The notes under the pieces: model-generated
What the model was told of the DNA's origin: nothing
The model's database searches: none
The model's input: the letters and a program-made list of their open reading frames with translations, nothing else
Shown: positions 1 through 8,373 of the stretch, in pieces
How positions within the stretch are numbered: the stretch's first letter is position 1
How the letters are laid out: each line of letters starts with the position of its first letter
Assembly: GCF_019247615.1 (NCBI RefSeq)
Contig: NZ_JAFBAT010000043.1
Span: 1-35,137 of the forward strand
Length of the DNA stretch: 35,137 bases
Origin: Mycobacterium sp.
GTDB taxonomy: Bacteria > Actinomycetota > Actinomycetes > Mycobacteriales > Mycobacteriaceae
Direction: 5' to 3'
Translations under genes and position numbers: made by a program

Positions 1-1485
1 CTTGACGAGCTGGCGGCGCTGTTCGGTGAAGACGTGCTACAACCCCTGCCCGTCACCAGGTTTGACATCCGGCGCGCTCCGGCGGCATTGCGGCATCTGA
101 GCCAGGCACGCCATGTCGGCAAGGTCGTGATGAGCATGCCGGACGCCTGGGTGGCGGGTACGGTCCTGATCACCGGTGCCACCGGAATGGCCGGTTCGGC
201 CTTGGCGCGTCACGTGGTGTCCCGCCACGGTGCCCGCAACGTGGTGCTGCTGAGCCGGCGCGGCCTGGACGCGCCGGGTGCCGCGGAGTTGGTGAGCGAG
301 CTATCCGCGCACGGTGCGCAGGTACAGGTGGTCGCCTGTGACGCCGCAGACCGCGAGGCGCTGGCCAAGGTGCTCGCCGATATCCCGGTGCAGCGACCGC
401 TGTCCGGAGTGATTCATGCGGCGGGGGTGCTCGACGACGCGGTGATCTCGTCGCTGACGCCGGAGCGCGTCGATGCGGTGTTGCGCGCCAAGGTCGATGC
501 GGCGTGGAACCTGCACGAGCTGACCCGCGAGCTCGATGTGTCGGCGTTCGTCATGTTCTCGTCGATGGCCGGGTTGGCGGGAGCGTCGGGCCAGGCCAAC
601 TACGCGGCGGCCAACTCGTTCCTCGACGGGTTGGCGGTGCACCGGCGCAATCTCGGGTTGCCGGCGATTTCGCTGGCGTGGGGCCTGTGGGATCAGGCCA
701 GCGCCATGACCGGTGCGCTGGGCGCCGCCGACCGCGCCCGGTTCGGCCGGGACGGGATCGTCGCGATGTCGTCCGGCGAGGCGCTGGAATTGATGGACAC
801 CGCCCTGATCGTCGACGAGCCGTTCATGTTGCCCGCCCACATCGACCTCGCGGCGCTGCGGGTCAAGTTCGACCACGGGACGTTGCCGCCCATGTTCGTC
901 GATCTGATCAACGCGCCGACCCGGCGTCAGGTTGACGACTCGCTGGCCGCCGCGAAATCGAAATCGGCTCTGCTGCAGCGCCTCGAAGGGCTGCCCGAAG
1001 ACGAGCAGCAGGCGGTGCTGCTGGACTTGGTGCGCTCCAACATCGCCACGGTGCTGGGCAACTCGAGCCCCGAGTCCATCGATCCGGACCGGGCGTTCCA
1101 GGAGTTGGGCTTCGACTCACTGACCGCCGTCGAGATGCGCAACCGGCTCAAGTCCGCGAGTGGACTGGCCCTTTCGCCGACGCTGATATTCGACTACCCC
1201 AATTCGGCGGCGCTGGCCGGTTACATGCACCGCGAACTCCTCGGCGCCGCCGAGCAGAACACCCCGGCCGCCGCGCCCGGGGAGGCCGAAATCCAACGAG
1301 TGGTCGGGTCCATTCCGGTCAAGCGCCTGCGCCAGGCGGGGGTGCTGGAATTGCTTCTTGCGTTGGCGAACGAGGCCGAGGGAGCCACTCAGTCGACGCC
1401 GGCCGTGACTTCCGAGAAGGACATCGCGGACATGGACCTCGACGCGCTGGTCAACGCGGCGTTGAGCGACGATGACGACGAGTAG
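1..1485 (+). CDS. pks12: Type I polyketide synthase, C-terminal KR-ACP part (5' end outside window)
   Basis: The reading frame is open from base 1, so the gene starts upstream. What remains is a ketoreductase domain (window residues about 50-300) followed by an acyl carrier protein (about 335-410). The KR shows a nucleotide-binding ITGATGMAG motif near residue 57 and the Ser188/Tyr201 pair in FSSMAG...QANYAAANS. The ACP carries the phosphopantetheine serine (Ser373) in [10 protein letters not shown]. The tail is acidic, ending DDDDE. The next gene is the Rv2047c-type protein only 3 bp downstream, which is the arrangement known for M. tuberculosis pks12 (Rv2048c). Pks12 makes the mycoketide chain of mannosyl-phosphomycoketide. 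Assignment to pks12 rather than another mycobacterial PKS rests on this neighbourhood; the KR-ACP chemistry itself is certain. Confidence 0.85.
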   Translation, partial: LDELAALFGEDVLQPLPVTRFDIRRAPAALRHLSQARHVGKVVMSMPDAWVAGTVLITGATGMAGSALARHVVSRHGARNVVLLSRRGLDAPGAAELVSELSAHGAQVQVVACDAADREALAKVLADIPVQRPLSGVIHAAGVLDDAVISSLTPERVDAVLRAKVDAAWNLHELTRELDVSAFVMFSSMAGLAGASGQANYAAANSFLDGLAVHRRNLGLPAISLAWGLWDQASAMTGALGAADRARFGRDGIVAMSSGEALELMDTALIVDEPFMLPAHIDLAALRVKFDHGTLPPMFVDLINAPTRRQVDDSLAAAKSKSALLQRLEGLPEDEQQAVLLDLVRSNIATVLGNSSPESIDPDRAFQELGFDSLTAVEMRNRLKSASGLALSPTLIFDYPNSAALAGYMHRELLGAAEQNTPAAAPGEAEIQRVVGSIPVKRLRQAGVLELLLALANEAEGATQSTPAVTSEKDIADMDLDALVNAALSDDDDE

Positions 1486-1488
1486 CCT

Positions 1489-4056
1489 GTGAGAATCGCG
1501 ATCACCGGCGCCAGCGGAGTGCTCGGCCGCGGCCTCGCCGCCCGGTTGCTCAGCCAGGGCCACGATGTCGCCGGGATCGCGCGGCACCGGCCCGAAAGCT
1601 GGTCGAGCTCGGCCGATTTCGTCGAAGCGGACATCCGCGACGCGGGAGCGGTCGAGCGCGCCATCGCCGGCGCGGACGTCGTCGCCCACTGCGCGTGGGC
1701 ACACGGCAGCGAGCAGGTCAATGTCGGCGGGACGCTCAACGTTCTCGAGGCGGCCGCCGTAACCGGAACCCGGCGCATCGTTTTCCCTTCGTCGGCACAC
1801 GTCTACGGCGGGGGCGACGCGCCCAAAACCGAGCATGACGCCAGAACTCCCGCCAACGCCGACGGCCGGCAGCAGGCCCGCGTCGAACAGCTGCTCGAGG
1901 ATTCGGGCCGGGAATGGGTCGCCATCCGCTCCGCGCTGATTCTCGGCCGGGGCGTCGACAACTGGGTGCGCCGGCTGTTGGCGTTACCGGCGTTTCCCGC
2001 CGGGCCGACCGATCGTCGCCTGCAGGTCGTCCACCTCGACGACGCGCTTCGGCTCTTCAACCGGGCGATCGTCGACACCGAAGTCGGCAGCGGCGCCGTC
2101 AATCTCGCCGCGCCGGGCGAGCTGACCTTCCGGCGGATCGCTGCGGCACTCGGACGCCCGATCGTGCGCCTGCGCATGCGACCGGCCGAGCTGGAACTCG
2201 TGCAGAGCGCTCCGTTCCTGGATACCGCGCGGTTGCGCGAGCAGTGGGAATTCCGGCCGGCGTGGAGCTCCGCCGAGTGTGTCGAGGACTTCGCGGTCGC
2301 GGTGCGCGGCCGGGTCACCGTGGGCCGGCGGGTGGTGTCGCTGCCGTGGCGGATGACCAGCATTGGGGACCTGCCCGCCGTCGACGCGCCGAGCGGGGAC
2401 GGCGTGAAACCCAATTGGGCCGGCCCGGCGGGGGATAACGGGGAGTTCGACACCCCGATCGACCCGCGCTTTCCCACCTTTCTGGCCACCAATTTGTCGG
2501 AGGCACTGCCCGGCCCGTTCTCTCCGGCGTCGGCCTCGGTGACCGTGCGCGGGCTGCGCGCCGGCGGCGTGGCCATCGCCCAGCGGCTGCGGCCCGGCGG
2601 CATCATCCAGCGCGAAATCGCGATGCGCACGGTCGCGGTGTTCGCCAACCGGCTCTACGGCGCCATCACCTCGGCGCATTACATGGCCGAGACGGTGCCC
2701 TTCGCCAAGCCCACGACGATCGTCAGCAACAGCGGATTCTTCGGCCCCAGCATGGCGTCGTTGCCGATCTTCGGCGCGGAGCGCCCGCGATCCGAAACCA
2801 GCCACCTGCGAAGGCAACTGCGTACCGTTCGCAACATCGGGGTGTTCGGGGTCAACCTGATCGGCCTCAGTGCGGGCTCGGCCGCCGACACCGACGACTT
2901 TGTCGCCGATGTCGATCGCCTGGAACGCCTTTGCGACGACGACGTCACCCGGCTCGACGATCGGCGGCTGCTGAGCCTGATCGAGCTGGCGCGCGACGAG
3001 GTGGTGCACGGCTGGGTGCTGGCCTCGGCGTCGTTCATGCTGTGCGCCGCGTCCAACGTGTTGCTGCGCGGCTTGTGTGGGCGGGACACCGCCGCGCCCG
3101 GGGGCCCCGAATTGGTCAGCGCGCGATCGGTCGAGGCAATGCAGCGGTTGGTGCTCGCGGCGCAGCGCGACCCGAAAGTCACGGCGCTGCTGGCTGAACC
3201 GGGGGAGCGGCTGGGCAAGCTGGCCGTCGAGGCGCCGGAGTTTCACGCCGCCGTGCTGGCCGAGCTGGCGCTGATCGGGCATCGCGGTCCGGCCGAGCTC
3301 GAGATGCTGTCGGCCAGCTACGCCGATGATCCCGAGTTGCTGATACGCATGGTGACCAAAGCGATGAGCGCCGCTCCCGCACCGCAGCCGGAGCCGGTCC
3401 GGATTCCGCTGCGGGCCAAGCCGATTGCGCGCCTGGCGACGCACCAACTCCGCGACCGCGAAGTCCGTCGCGACAAAGTGGTGCGGGCCAACTGGGTGCT
3501 GCGTAACCTGATGCGCGAGTACGGGCGCAGGTTGGTCGAAGCCGGAGTCCTGCACGCCGTCGACGACGTGTTCTATCTGCTCGTCGACGAGCTGGACGCG
3601 CTCCCGCCGGATGTCGCGAGCGTGGTGGCCCGGCGCCGAGCCGAACGACGCAGGCTGGCCGGCGTCGTTCCGCCGACGGTGTTCAGCGGCAGCTGGCAGC
3701 CGACCACGACGACACCGGCCGCCCTCACCACCGGGGACACCCTGCGCGGGGTCGGTGTGTGCGGCGGCCGGGTGCGCGGCCGGGTGCGGATCGTGCGGCC
3801 CGAGACGATCGACGACCTGCAGCCCGGTGAGATCCTCGTCGCCGAGGTCACCGACGTCGGCTACACCGCCGCGTTCTGCTACGCCGCGGCCGTGGTGACC
3901 GAGCTCGGCGGCCCGATGTCGCACGCCGCGGTGGTGGCCCGCGAGTTCGGCTTTCCGTGCGTGGTGGACGTTGCGGGGGCGACCAAATCGTTGCCGCCCG
4001 GCGCCCTCATCGAGGTCGACGGCGCGACGGGCGAGATTCACGTGCTCGAACCCTGA
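1489..4056 (+). CDS. NAD-dependent epimerase / PEP-utilising mobile domain fusion (Rv2047c ortholog)
   Basis: 855 residues, starting at a GTG 3 bp after the PKS stop, so the two are very likely co-transcribed and translationally coupled. Residues 1 to about 290 are an extended SDR/epimerase domain with the Rossmann motif GASGVLGRG at 7-15. The middle section (about 330-740) resembles the linker regions of PEP/pyruvate dikinase-like proteins. The C-terminal 80 residues are the phosphohistidine swivelling domain with GGPMSHAAVVAREFG; the phosphorylatable His is residue 812. The ATP-grasp domain usual in dikinases is not evident. The length is almost that of M. tuberculosis Rv2047c (854 residues as I recall). 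The constant partnership with pks12 suggests a role in mycoketide metabolism, but the reaction is unknown. Confidence 0.85.
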   Translation: MRIAITGASGVLGRGLAARLLSQGHDVAGIARHRPESWSSSADFVEADIRDAGAVERAIAGADVVAHCAWAHGSEQVNVGGTLNVLEAAAVTGTRRIVFPSSAHVYGGGDAPKTEHDARTPANADGRQQARVEQLLEDSGREWVAIRSALILGRGVDNWVRRLLALPAFPAGPTDRRLQVVHLDDALRLFNRAIVDTEVGSGAVNLAAPGELTFRRIAAALGRPIVRLRMRPAELELVQSAPFLDTARLREQWEFRPAWSSAECVEDFAVAVRGRVTVGRRVVSLPWRMTSIGDLPAVDAPSGDGVKPNWAGPAGDNGEFDTPIDPRFPTFLATNLSEALPGPFSPASASVTVRGLRAGGVAIAQRLRPGGIIQREIAMRTVAVFANRLYGAITSAHYMAETVPFAKPTTIVSNSGFFGPSMASLPIFGAERPRSETSHLRRQLRTVRNIGVFGVNLIGLSAGSAADTDDFVADVDRLERLCDDDVTRLDDRRLLSLIELARDEVVHGWVLASASFMLCAASNVLLRGLCGRDTAAPGGPELVSARSVEAMQRLVLAAQRDPKVTALLAEPGERLGKLAVEAPEFHAAVLAELALIGHRGPAELEMLSASYADDPELLIRMVTKAMSAAPAPQPEPVRIPLRAKPIARLATHQLRDREVRRDKVVRANWVLRNLMREYGRRLVEAGVLHAVDDVFYLLVDELDALPPDVASVVARRRAERRRLAGVVPPTVFSGSWQPTTTTPAALTTGDTLRGVGVCGGRVRGRVRIVRPETIDDLQPGEILVAEVTDVGYTAAFCYAAAVVTELGGPMSHAAVVAREFGFPCVVDVAGATKSLPPGALIEVDGATGEIHVLEP

Positions 4057-4070
4057 TCCGTGGCGGCCAA

Positions 4071-4119
4071 CGTCGAGTTGTTGGATCAAAACACGGTGAT
4101 TTCGCCCAACAAGTCGACG
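4071..4119. terminator. Stem-loop between convergent genes
   Basis: Arms 4071-4084 and 4106-4119 pair over 14 bp with one mismatch (GTTGTTGG against CCAACAAG at the loop side), with a 21-base loop. It lies between the stop of the Rv2047c-type gene and the stop of the convergent VOC gene, where a bidirectional terminator would be expected. There is no T-tract, as is usual in mycobacteria. The same sequence is part of the direct repeat described separately, so the hairpin could be incidental. Confidence 0.4.
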
Positions 4120-4123
4120 CTGG
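4077..4123 (+). repeat. Imperfect 47-bp direct repeat, left copy
   Basis: This 47-bp stretch matches 17594-17640 in the same orientation at 37 of 47 positions by hand alignment, including an unbroken 13-base run (CAACAAGTCGACG) and an 8-base run (GTTGTTGG). Weaker similarity continues about 12 bases further left. The copy sits just after the Rv2047c-type gene; its partner sits just before the 3' end of lppI. In M. tuberculosis those two genes are neighbours. Confidence 0.6.
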
Positions 4124-4145
4124 GCCTAGTGCAGTCCGGCAGGCG

Positions 4146-4568
4146 TCATGGAATGTTGGTCGCGAGGAATGTCAGCGGCAGGCCCAAGACGGACAAGTCG
4201 ACCTCTTCGAGATGGGTGCCGTCGCCTTCGAAGCTTTGCCGGAATCGTGTTGTCGCGCCGTAACGCTGGGCCACGGCCTCGGCCGCCGAGGCACCCGGGA
4301 CCCGGAGCACCACCGTGTAGATCCCGTCACCGTGCCGGTCGAGGAATTCCGTCACCGACCGCGCGACCGTGGCGTCCGATCCGGCTATCGGGCTGATGAG
4401 CTCGATGCCGCGATTCCAATCCAGAGCAACCTCCACGCCGAGTTCGGCCAGCGGCACACTCTCGAAGGCGAAACCGAGATCGTTGAACATCTGCGTCATC
4501 GCGGCGCGCCGCTCCTGTGCCACCGCGAAGACGACGTGATGCAGCGACGATTGATCTTCCGTGGTCAT
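4146..4568 (-). CDS. VOC (glyoxalase/bleomycin-resistance fold) protein
   Basis: 140 residues with the beta-alpha-beta-beta-beta layout of the vicinal oxygen chelate fold: LHHVVFAVAQ at the start, GIELISPI in the middle and LSVLGLPLTFLAT at the end. His10/His11, the Glu of GIELISP and a Glu in HLEEVD sit near the usual metal-ligand positions, but the second-module His is replaced in IYTVVLRV, so metal binding is uncertain. AAGGAAG lies a few bases before the ATG. It is the last gene of the leftward operon, 48 bp after the single-span protein, and may act on a small product of that pathway. Substrate unknown. Confidence 0.75.
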   Translation of the reverse strand: MTTEDQSSLHHVVFAVAQERRAAMTQMFNDLGFAFESVPLAELGVEVALDWNRGIELISPIAGSDATVARSVTEFLDRHGDGIYTVVLRVPGASAAEAVAQRYGATTRFRQSFEGDGTHLEEVDLSVLGLPLTFLATNIP

Positions 4569-4616
4569 CCCACTTCCTTCAGCCGGCCGTTAGCACTCCG
4601 TATGCAGTATCCGGCA

Positions 4617-5048
4617 TCACGGATGCGGCGTCGCCTGCTGATGGGCCGCTTGGCGGGCGAGCCTTTCGTCGTGAATCCTGACGAGTTCGCGGAAGCCAAG
4701 CCGGTGGTACTTCGGGATCGGTTGGATGCCCCATACGTCCTGCGCGGTCGCCTTGCCCTCGGCGCCCTCGGGCGGGCCGAAGGGCGGGTACGGATACTTG
4801 CACTCCAAGGTGTCGTTGGAGTACCGAATCTTCAGCAGCTCGCTGCAGATCTCGGTCAGGCTCAGCGTGGGATAGCCGTAGTAGACCGCCATGAACGGCA
4901 ACGTGAACGCACCCTCGACCACCAGCGCCACCAGGCACACCAGGACGGCCCGTTTGATCCATTTGTGCATCCGCGCGTAGTACGGCGTCGTCCCCGGCTC
5001 GAGATCTTCGGTCGGGTCTTTTTTCTCGGTGGGTGACGGTTCGGTCAT
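4617..5048 (-). CDS. Single-span membrane protein of the NorQ/NorD-associated operon
   Basis: 143 residues, family not recognised. The N-terminal 30 residues are polar ([15 protein letters not shown]), followed by one hydrophobic helix at about 32-56 and a roughly 85-residue soluble tail. With the basic stretch HKWIKR before the helix, the N-terminus should be cytoplasmic and the tail outside. The tail has two cysteines (in EICSELL and [11 protein letters not shown]) that could form a disulphide, and a Pro/Gly-rich YPPFGPPEG turn. AGGAGC lies 7 bases before the ATG. It follows the second multi-pass protein by only 20 bp, so it is probably a subunit or assembly partner of the same membrane complex. 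Confidence 0.8.
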   Translation of the reverse strand: MTEPSPTEKKDPTEDLEPGTTPYYARMHKWIKRAVLVCLVALVVEGAFTLPFMAVYYGYPTLSLTEICSELLKIRYSNDTLECKYPYPPFGPPEGAEGKATAQDVWGIQPIPKYHRLGFRELVRIHDERLARQAAHQQATPHP

Positions 5049-5068
5049 TGCGGTGCTCCTAAACCTGT

Positions 5069-5776
5069 TCAGTCGGTGAAGATTTCGCGGTTGACGGTGT
5101 GCAGATAGGGGATGGCGAGGAAGGGGGTGATGTAGAAGATGTCATAGAGCCACCAGCCGATGACCGGGAAGACCACACCGGCGTAACGCACGTCGGCGAA
5201 CATGGTCATGTTGAACACGTAGGCCGACCAGATCACCACGCCCATCCAGCAGGTGATGATCATCCATTGATGGCCCCACCGCTTCATTTGCAGGAACCCG
5301 ATCGCCGCCGCGACCCGCATGGAGAACACCGTGAGGATCAGGCCCGCGACGTAGGCCTTCTCGCCGGGTCCCGCCGCGCCGCCGACCCAAAGTTCGTTGT
5401 AATGCCAGAAGTATCCGGCGTCGAACATGTTGCCCCAGCCAACCATCAGCACCCGGTTGATCAAGGTGTGGTTGGCGACCAGGTCCAGGGCCCAGCCCAG
5501 GCTGTTGAGCATTCCGTCGATCAGGACGAGATAGCCGATCAACGTCACGATCATCGGCCGGACCGACAGGCCGGCGCGCAGGGCTTGGCGCTGCAGCCAG
5601 ACCCCGCGCATGAAAATGGGGAATCCGATCAGACCCGGAGCCCACATGCCCATCAGGGCCGCACCGGCGATCATCCACTTATCCGCGCGGCGCTGAGCAT
5701 GGCGGGACTCGTCGTGGTGCTCCTCGAGGCTGACCGAGGAGCCGCCCGAAAGGCGGTTGAGCAGAGGGAGGTTCAC
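5069..5776 (-). CDS. Multi-pass membrane protein, paralog 2 (putative catalytic subunit)
   Basis: 235 residues from the GTG at 5776. I chose this start because it overlaps the upstream 42-codon gene by GTGA and matches the start of the paralog (xNLPxL). About five hydrophobic helices: 34-58, 73-97, 142-162, 171-190 and 198-225. Between and within them are charged or histidine residues unusual for a lipid environment: His103 (VANHTL), Asp119 and His125 with Glu128 ([13 protein letters not shown]), His169 (RWGHQW), Asp195 (MFADVR) and His226 ([10 protein letters not shown]). All are conserved in the paralog at 8374-9084, with about 80% identity from residue 31 on. This pattern suggests a metal site. 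I do not recognise the family; it does not match the PmoC/AmoC sequences I know. The NorQ/NorD pair in the operon supports a metalloenzyme role by inference. Confidence 0.8.
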   Translation of the reverse strand: MNLPLLNRLSGGSSVSLEEHHDESRHAQRRADKWMIAGAALMGMWAPGLIGFPIFMRGVWLQRQALRAGLSVRPMIVTLIGYLVLIDGMLNSLGWALDLVANHTLINRVLMVGWGNMFDAGYFWHYNELWVGGAAGPGEKAYVAGLILTVFSMRVAAAIGFLQMKRWGHQWMIITCWMGVVIWSAYVFNMTMFADVRYAGVVFPVIGWWLYDIFYITPFLAIPYLHTVNREIFTD

Positions 5777-5901
5777 AGATCCCACCACCCCCGGGCAAAC
5801 GACATGTAGAGCTGGATCCCGAACATCACCGCCAGGTAGCCGTAGATGAGGATTTGGAAGACGATCAGGGCCCTCTTGCGTTTCCGCTCTTTCAGATCCA
5901 T
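5773..5901 (-). CDS. Small membrane protein, 42 residues
   Basis: A 42-codon gene between the NorQ-type ATPase and paralog 2. It begins MDLKERKRKR, strongly basic, followed by one hydrophobic helix at about 11-34 (ALIVFQILIYGYLAVMFGIQ) and ends ARGWWDL. By the positive-inside rule the N-terminus is cytoplasmic. AGGAGC in GAAAGGAGCGACCGAC precedes the ATG at good distance. Its TGA overlaps the GTG of paralog 2 (GTGA), a classic coupling arrangement that also supports translation of this short gene. A second small membrane gene (8247-8351) follows paralog 1, so each multi-pass subunit has a small companion. It may be a small structural subunit. Confidence 0.75.
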   Translation of the reverse strand: MDLKERKRKRALIVFQILIYGYLAVMFGIQLYMSFARGWWDL

Positions 5902-5916
5902 GTCGGTCGCTCCTTT

Positions 5917-6708
5917 CTAGGGCGAGACGGCCAGGCTGGCCGCCGCGACTTCACGTAGACCGTCGGTGACCGCACCGTCGCTGCTCAGTGGCGCGAGTAT
6001 GCACGCGTCGGCCGCGTCCAATTCGGTTGCGCCGGCTGCGATCAGGTGCGCGGCCGTGACCAACACCCGCGTCGACGGTGGCTCGAAGTGAAAGGCTTCG
6101 TCGGCGGTGCGGATCGCGAGCGCGCAGTCGACCAGACGCTGCGCCGTCGCCACCGGAATTCCGGCTTCGGCGACGATCACTTCGGCCTCGCGCTCAGGCG
6201 GCAAATACGTCATCGTCAGCGTGACGAACCGCTGGCGGAACGACGGTTTGAGTTCCTTGAGCGAGCTTCGATACGCGGGGTTGTACGAACACGCCAGCAT
6301 GAAGGTTTCGGGTGCCTGCACCACCTCGCCGGCGCGGTCGAGGTATAGCGAGCGCCGGTGATCGGTGAGCGAATGCAGGATCGCCAACGAGTCGTGGCGA
6401 GCCTCGACGACCTCGTCGAGGTAGCAGATCGCGCCGGCCTTGACCGCCCTGGTCAAGGGGCCATCGGTCCACACCACGTCGCCGCCGATCACCATGAAAC
6501 GGCCGACGAGATCGGAGCTGGTGAGATCGTCGTGGCAGCTGATGGTCACGACGGGTCGCCGCAACCGCAGGCCCATGTGCTCGACGAATCGTGTCTTGCC
6601 GCACCCGGTCGGGCCGGTCAGCATCACTGGCAGGCGCCGGCGAAAGGCCTGCTCGAACAGCTCGACTTCGTTGCCGTTCGCGAAATAGGTATCGGTGGCG
6701 GCGTTCAT
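5917..6708 (-). CDS. MoxR-type AAA+ ATPase of the CbbQ/NirQ/NorQ/GpvN family
   Basis: 263 residues, the normal NorQ length. Walker A is GPTGCGKT (32-39), Walker B is AICYLDEV (Asp98, Glu99), and sensor 1 is in CSYNPAY. Family hallmarks are also present: LTSSDLVGRF, DGPLTRAVKAGAICYLDEVVEAR and LTDHRRSLYLD. Members of this family form hexameric remodelling rings that, with a VWA partner, activate metalloenzymes such as nitric oxide reductase (NorQ/NorD) or Rubisco (CbbQ/CbbO). Here the ATG overlaps the TGA of the VWA gene (ATGA), so the pair is made together. No NorB, Rubisco or gas-vesicle gene is present; the clients are presumably the adjoining membrane proteins. Confidence 0.93.
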   Translation of the reverse strand: MNAATDTYFANGNEVELFEQAFRRRLPVMLTGPTGCGKTRFVEHMGLRLRRPVVTISCHDDLTSSDLVGRFMVIGGDVVWTDGPLTRAVKAGAICYLDEVVEARHDSLAILHSLTDHRRSLYLDRAGEVVQAPETFMLACSYNPAYRSSLKELKPSFRQRFVTLTMTYLPPEREAEVIVAEAGIPVATAQRLVDCALAIRTADEAFHFEPPSTRVLVTAAHLIAAGATELDAADACILAPLSSDGAVTDGLREVAAASLAVSP

Positions 6709-8246
6709 GCGGCGACCAGCTCACGATGCACATGAGCCAACACCCGCGGAAGGTCCTCGACGCGCCGGATCCGTTGGGACCGGCGAGGACCGAACACCTC
6801 GGGTAGGGGATCGACCCGCGTCGGTCCGACGCCCACGTAGTACATCGACACGCCGGCATCGCTCGCTTCCTCGACGGCGTGCGCGGCGTCCGCCCAGGCG
6901 TAGCGGCCCTCATAGCCTTCGTCGGAGATCAGGCCGTCGCCGATCACGATCAGCAGGCGCCGCTCGGCGGCCTGCGCCAGCAGCCGGCTCGTCAGATGGC
7001 GAAGTGGCGCACCGAGTCTGGTGTACCCGCGGGTGGACAGGCCCAGGCCGCTCGGCGGCACGAACCGGCGGTCTTCGAAGTCTTTCAGGCAGCGCACTTC
7101 GACTCGATGACGGGTGTTGCCGGTGAATACGAAGACGCCATGACGTTCGCGCGCCAGTGTCATCGCGCGCGAAAGCGCGTCGGCGCAGGCCAATTCGAGG
7201 CGGAAAATACGCCCGCCGTGCACCCCCAGCGACGAACTGCCGTCGAGCAGCAGGGCCGTGGTGACGTCGCGGCCGCTGGGCAGCAGGTCGCGGAATATTC
7301 TCGGCTCCTTGGCCTCGCCGGTCGTCAGATCGATGTAGTGGCTGACGTATTGGTCGACATCGAGGTCCGAGCCGTCTTCGAGGCGATTTGTCATCGCGCG
7401 ATGGGTGTGTTCTTCGAACCACTTGCGCACGTCGACGGTCACGGGCGCCGGACCGTGGATACGCCGAGCCTCCGCACTCTCGACGACGGCGACGTGGTCG
7501 CGCATGAACCGCTGCGTCCACTCGTTCCACTCCGGGTAGGGAATTCCGGGTCGGTGTTGCGGGGTGACGTCGAAATCATTGTCCTGCGGCCGGCTCGGCG
7601 GCGGCAGGTTCGGGTTGCGGACGCCCCCGTCGCCGCCGACGGGAACGGAGTACGGCCGCGGGATCCGTTGCTGCGTTGTAGTCCAGGGCATCCTGCCCAA
7701 GCTGCGTCGCAACTTGTCGGCCCATCCGCGCGGCATCGTGTAGGACAGCGGCAGGTTGCCCAGCAGTGGAGGGACGGTCAACGCCCGACCCGTGGCCGCC
7801 AGCGCGAGTGCCCGGTTCAGCATCTCCTCGGCACTCATGTCGGCGGCTTCGGCGGGGATCTCCGGCAACAGTCGCCTCGCCTCGGGTACCAGGCCCGGCC
7901 AGCGTGACGCGATCCAGCCGAGGGCGACGCCGGCTTCGACAAGCGTGAGGGCCCGCAGTTCGCGTGTGGACAGCTCGTTAAGCCGGTATTCGGTGATGCG
8001 TTCTTTCGACGGCGAACATTGCAGGGCCACACCGCATGTCAGCGTCCGGCGGGTCCAGTCGGACAGGGCGGGGTAGGGGACATGAACGAACGCGAGGTTG
8101 CCGTTCAACCCGAAGCTGCGGCGCTCGCCGGTGACGAGCCGAGCGCCCTCGCGACGCTGCTCGCTCAACGCCACCGCCGTCACGGCACTACTTCGTTCGA
8201 GCGCCATCGCGTGGGTGTCGGGGCCTTCAGCCATCGTCGGTAGCAC
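6705..8246 (-). CDS. VWA-domain protein, NorD/CbbO type (partner of the AAA+ ATPase)
   Basis: 513 residues from a GTG directly after the TGA of the 34-codon gene; an ATG 12 bases further in (8234) is an alternative start. The C-terminal about 190 residues are a von Willebrand A domain with an intact MIDAS: DGSSS at Asp335-Ser339, the Thr of TRGYTRLG, and the Asp of VIGDGLISD. The phrase EGRYAWADAAHAVEEA matches the NorD/CbbO pattern. The N-terminal 300 residues are mostly helical and fit the variable adaptor region of this family. By family knowledge the VWA protein bridges the ATPase ring to the client enzyme. Gene order VWA then ATPase with a 4-bp overlap indicates one complex. Confidence 0.88.
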   Translation of the reverse strand: MLPTMAEGPDTHAMALERSSAVTAVALSEQRREGARLVTGERRSFGLNGNLAFVHVPYPALSDWTRRTLTCGVALQCSPSKERITEYRLNELSTRELRALTLVEAGVALGWIASRWPGLVPEARRLLPEIPAEAADMSAEEMLNRALALAATGRALTVPPLLGNLPLSYTMPRGWADKLRRSLGRMPWTTTQQRIPRPYSVPVGGDGGVRNPNLPPPSRPQDNDFDVTPQHRPGIPYPEWNEWTQRFMRDHVAVVESAEARRIHGPAPVTVDVRKWFEEHTHRAMTNRLEDGSDLDVDQYVSHYIDLTTGEAKEPRIFRDLLPSGRDVTTALLLDGSSSLGVHGGRIFRLELACADALSRAMTLARERHGVFVFTGNTRHRVEVRCLKDFEDRRFVPPSGLGLSTRGYTRLGAPLRHLTSRLLAQAAERRLLIVIGDGLISDEGYEGRYAWADAAHAVEEASDAGVSMYYVGVGPTRVDPLPEVFGPRRSQRIRRVEDLPRVLAHVHRELVAA

Positions 8247-8351
8247 TCAGAACGTGCCGATGTTGGAGAACAGCCAGTACCAGAACCAGATGATCAGGCC
8301 GGTGCCGCCCCACGCGGCAACGTAGCGAAGGATTTCCCAGAGATAGCCCAC
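8247..8351 (-). CDS. Small Trp-rich membrane protein, 34 residues
   Basis: A 34-codon gene with a GTG start and a strong AGGAGG ribosome binding site 8 bases upstream. The peptide is nearly all membrane helix: it starts VGYLWEILRYVAAWGG and continues TGLIIWFWYWLFSNIGTF, with five tryptophans. It lies 22 bp after paralog 1, and its TGA is immediately followed by the GTG of the VWA gene, so it is inside the operon and probably coupled to it. The good ribosome binding site and clean spacing argue for a real gene. Function unknown; by position a small subunit accompanying paralog 1. Confidence 0.7.
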   Translation of the reverse strand: MGYLWEILRYVAAWGGTGLIIWFWYWLFSNIGTF

Positions 8352-8373
8352 GTTCTGACCTCCTCAAAGGCTC

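Noticed and set aside
1984-4089. Long minus-strand open frame of about 700 codons opposite the Rv2047c-type gene
   Set aside because: Antisense frames stay open by chance in high-GC DNA; the product has no recognisable domain and is rich in His/Arg/Gly/Gln, while the plus-strand protein has clear motifs.
3957-5036. Plus-strand open frame of 359 codons across the VOC and single-span genes
   Set aside because: It starts inside the Rv2047c-type gene, runs antisense to two well-formed genes with ribosome binding sites, and has low-complexity Arg/Gly-rich composition.
5069-5776. PmoC/AmoC (copper membrane monooxygenase) subunit
   Set aside because: The idea fits a metal-dependent membrane oxygenase, but the known PmoC signature (D-x3-H in a helix with a following His) and overall sequence are not seen, and no PmoA/PmoB-like genes are present.
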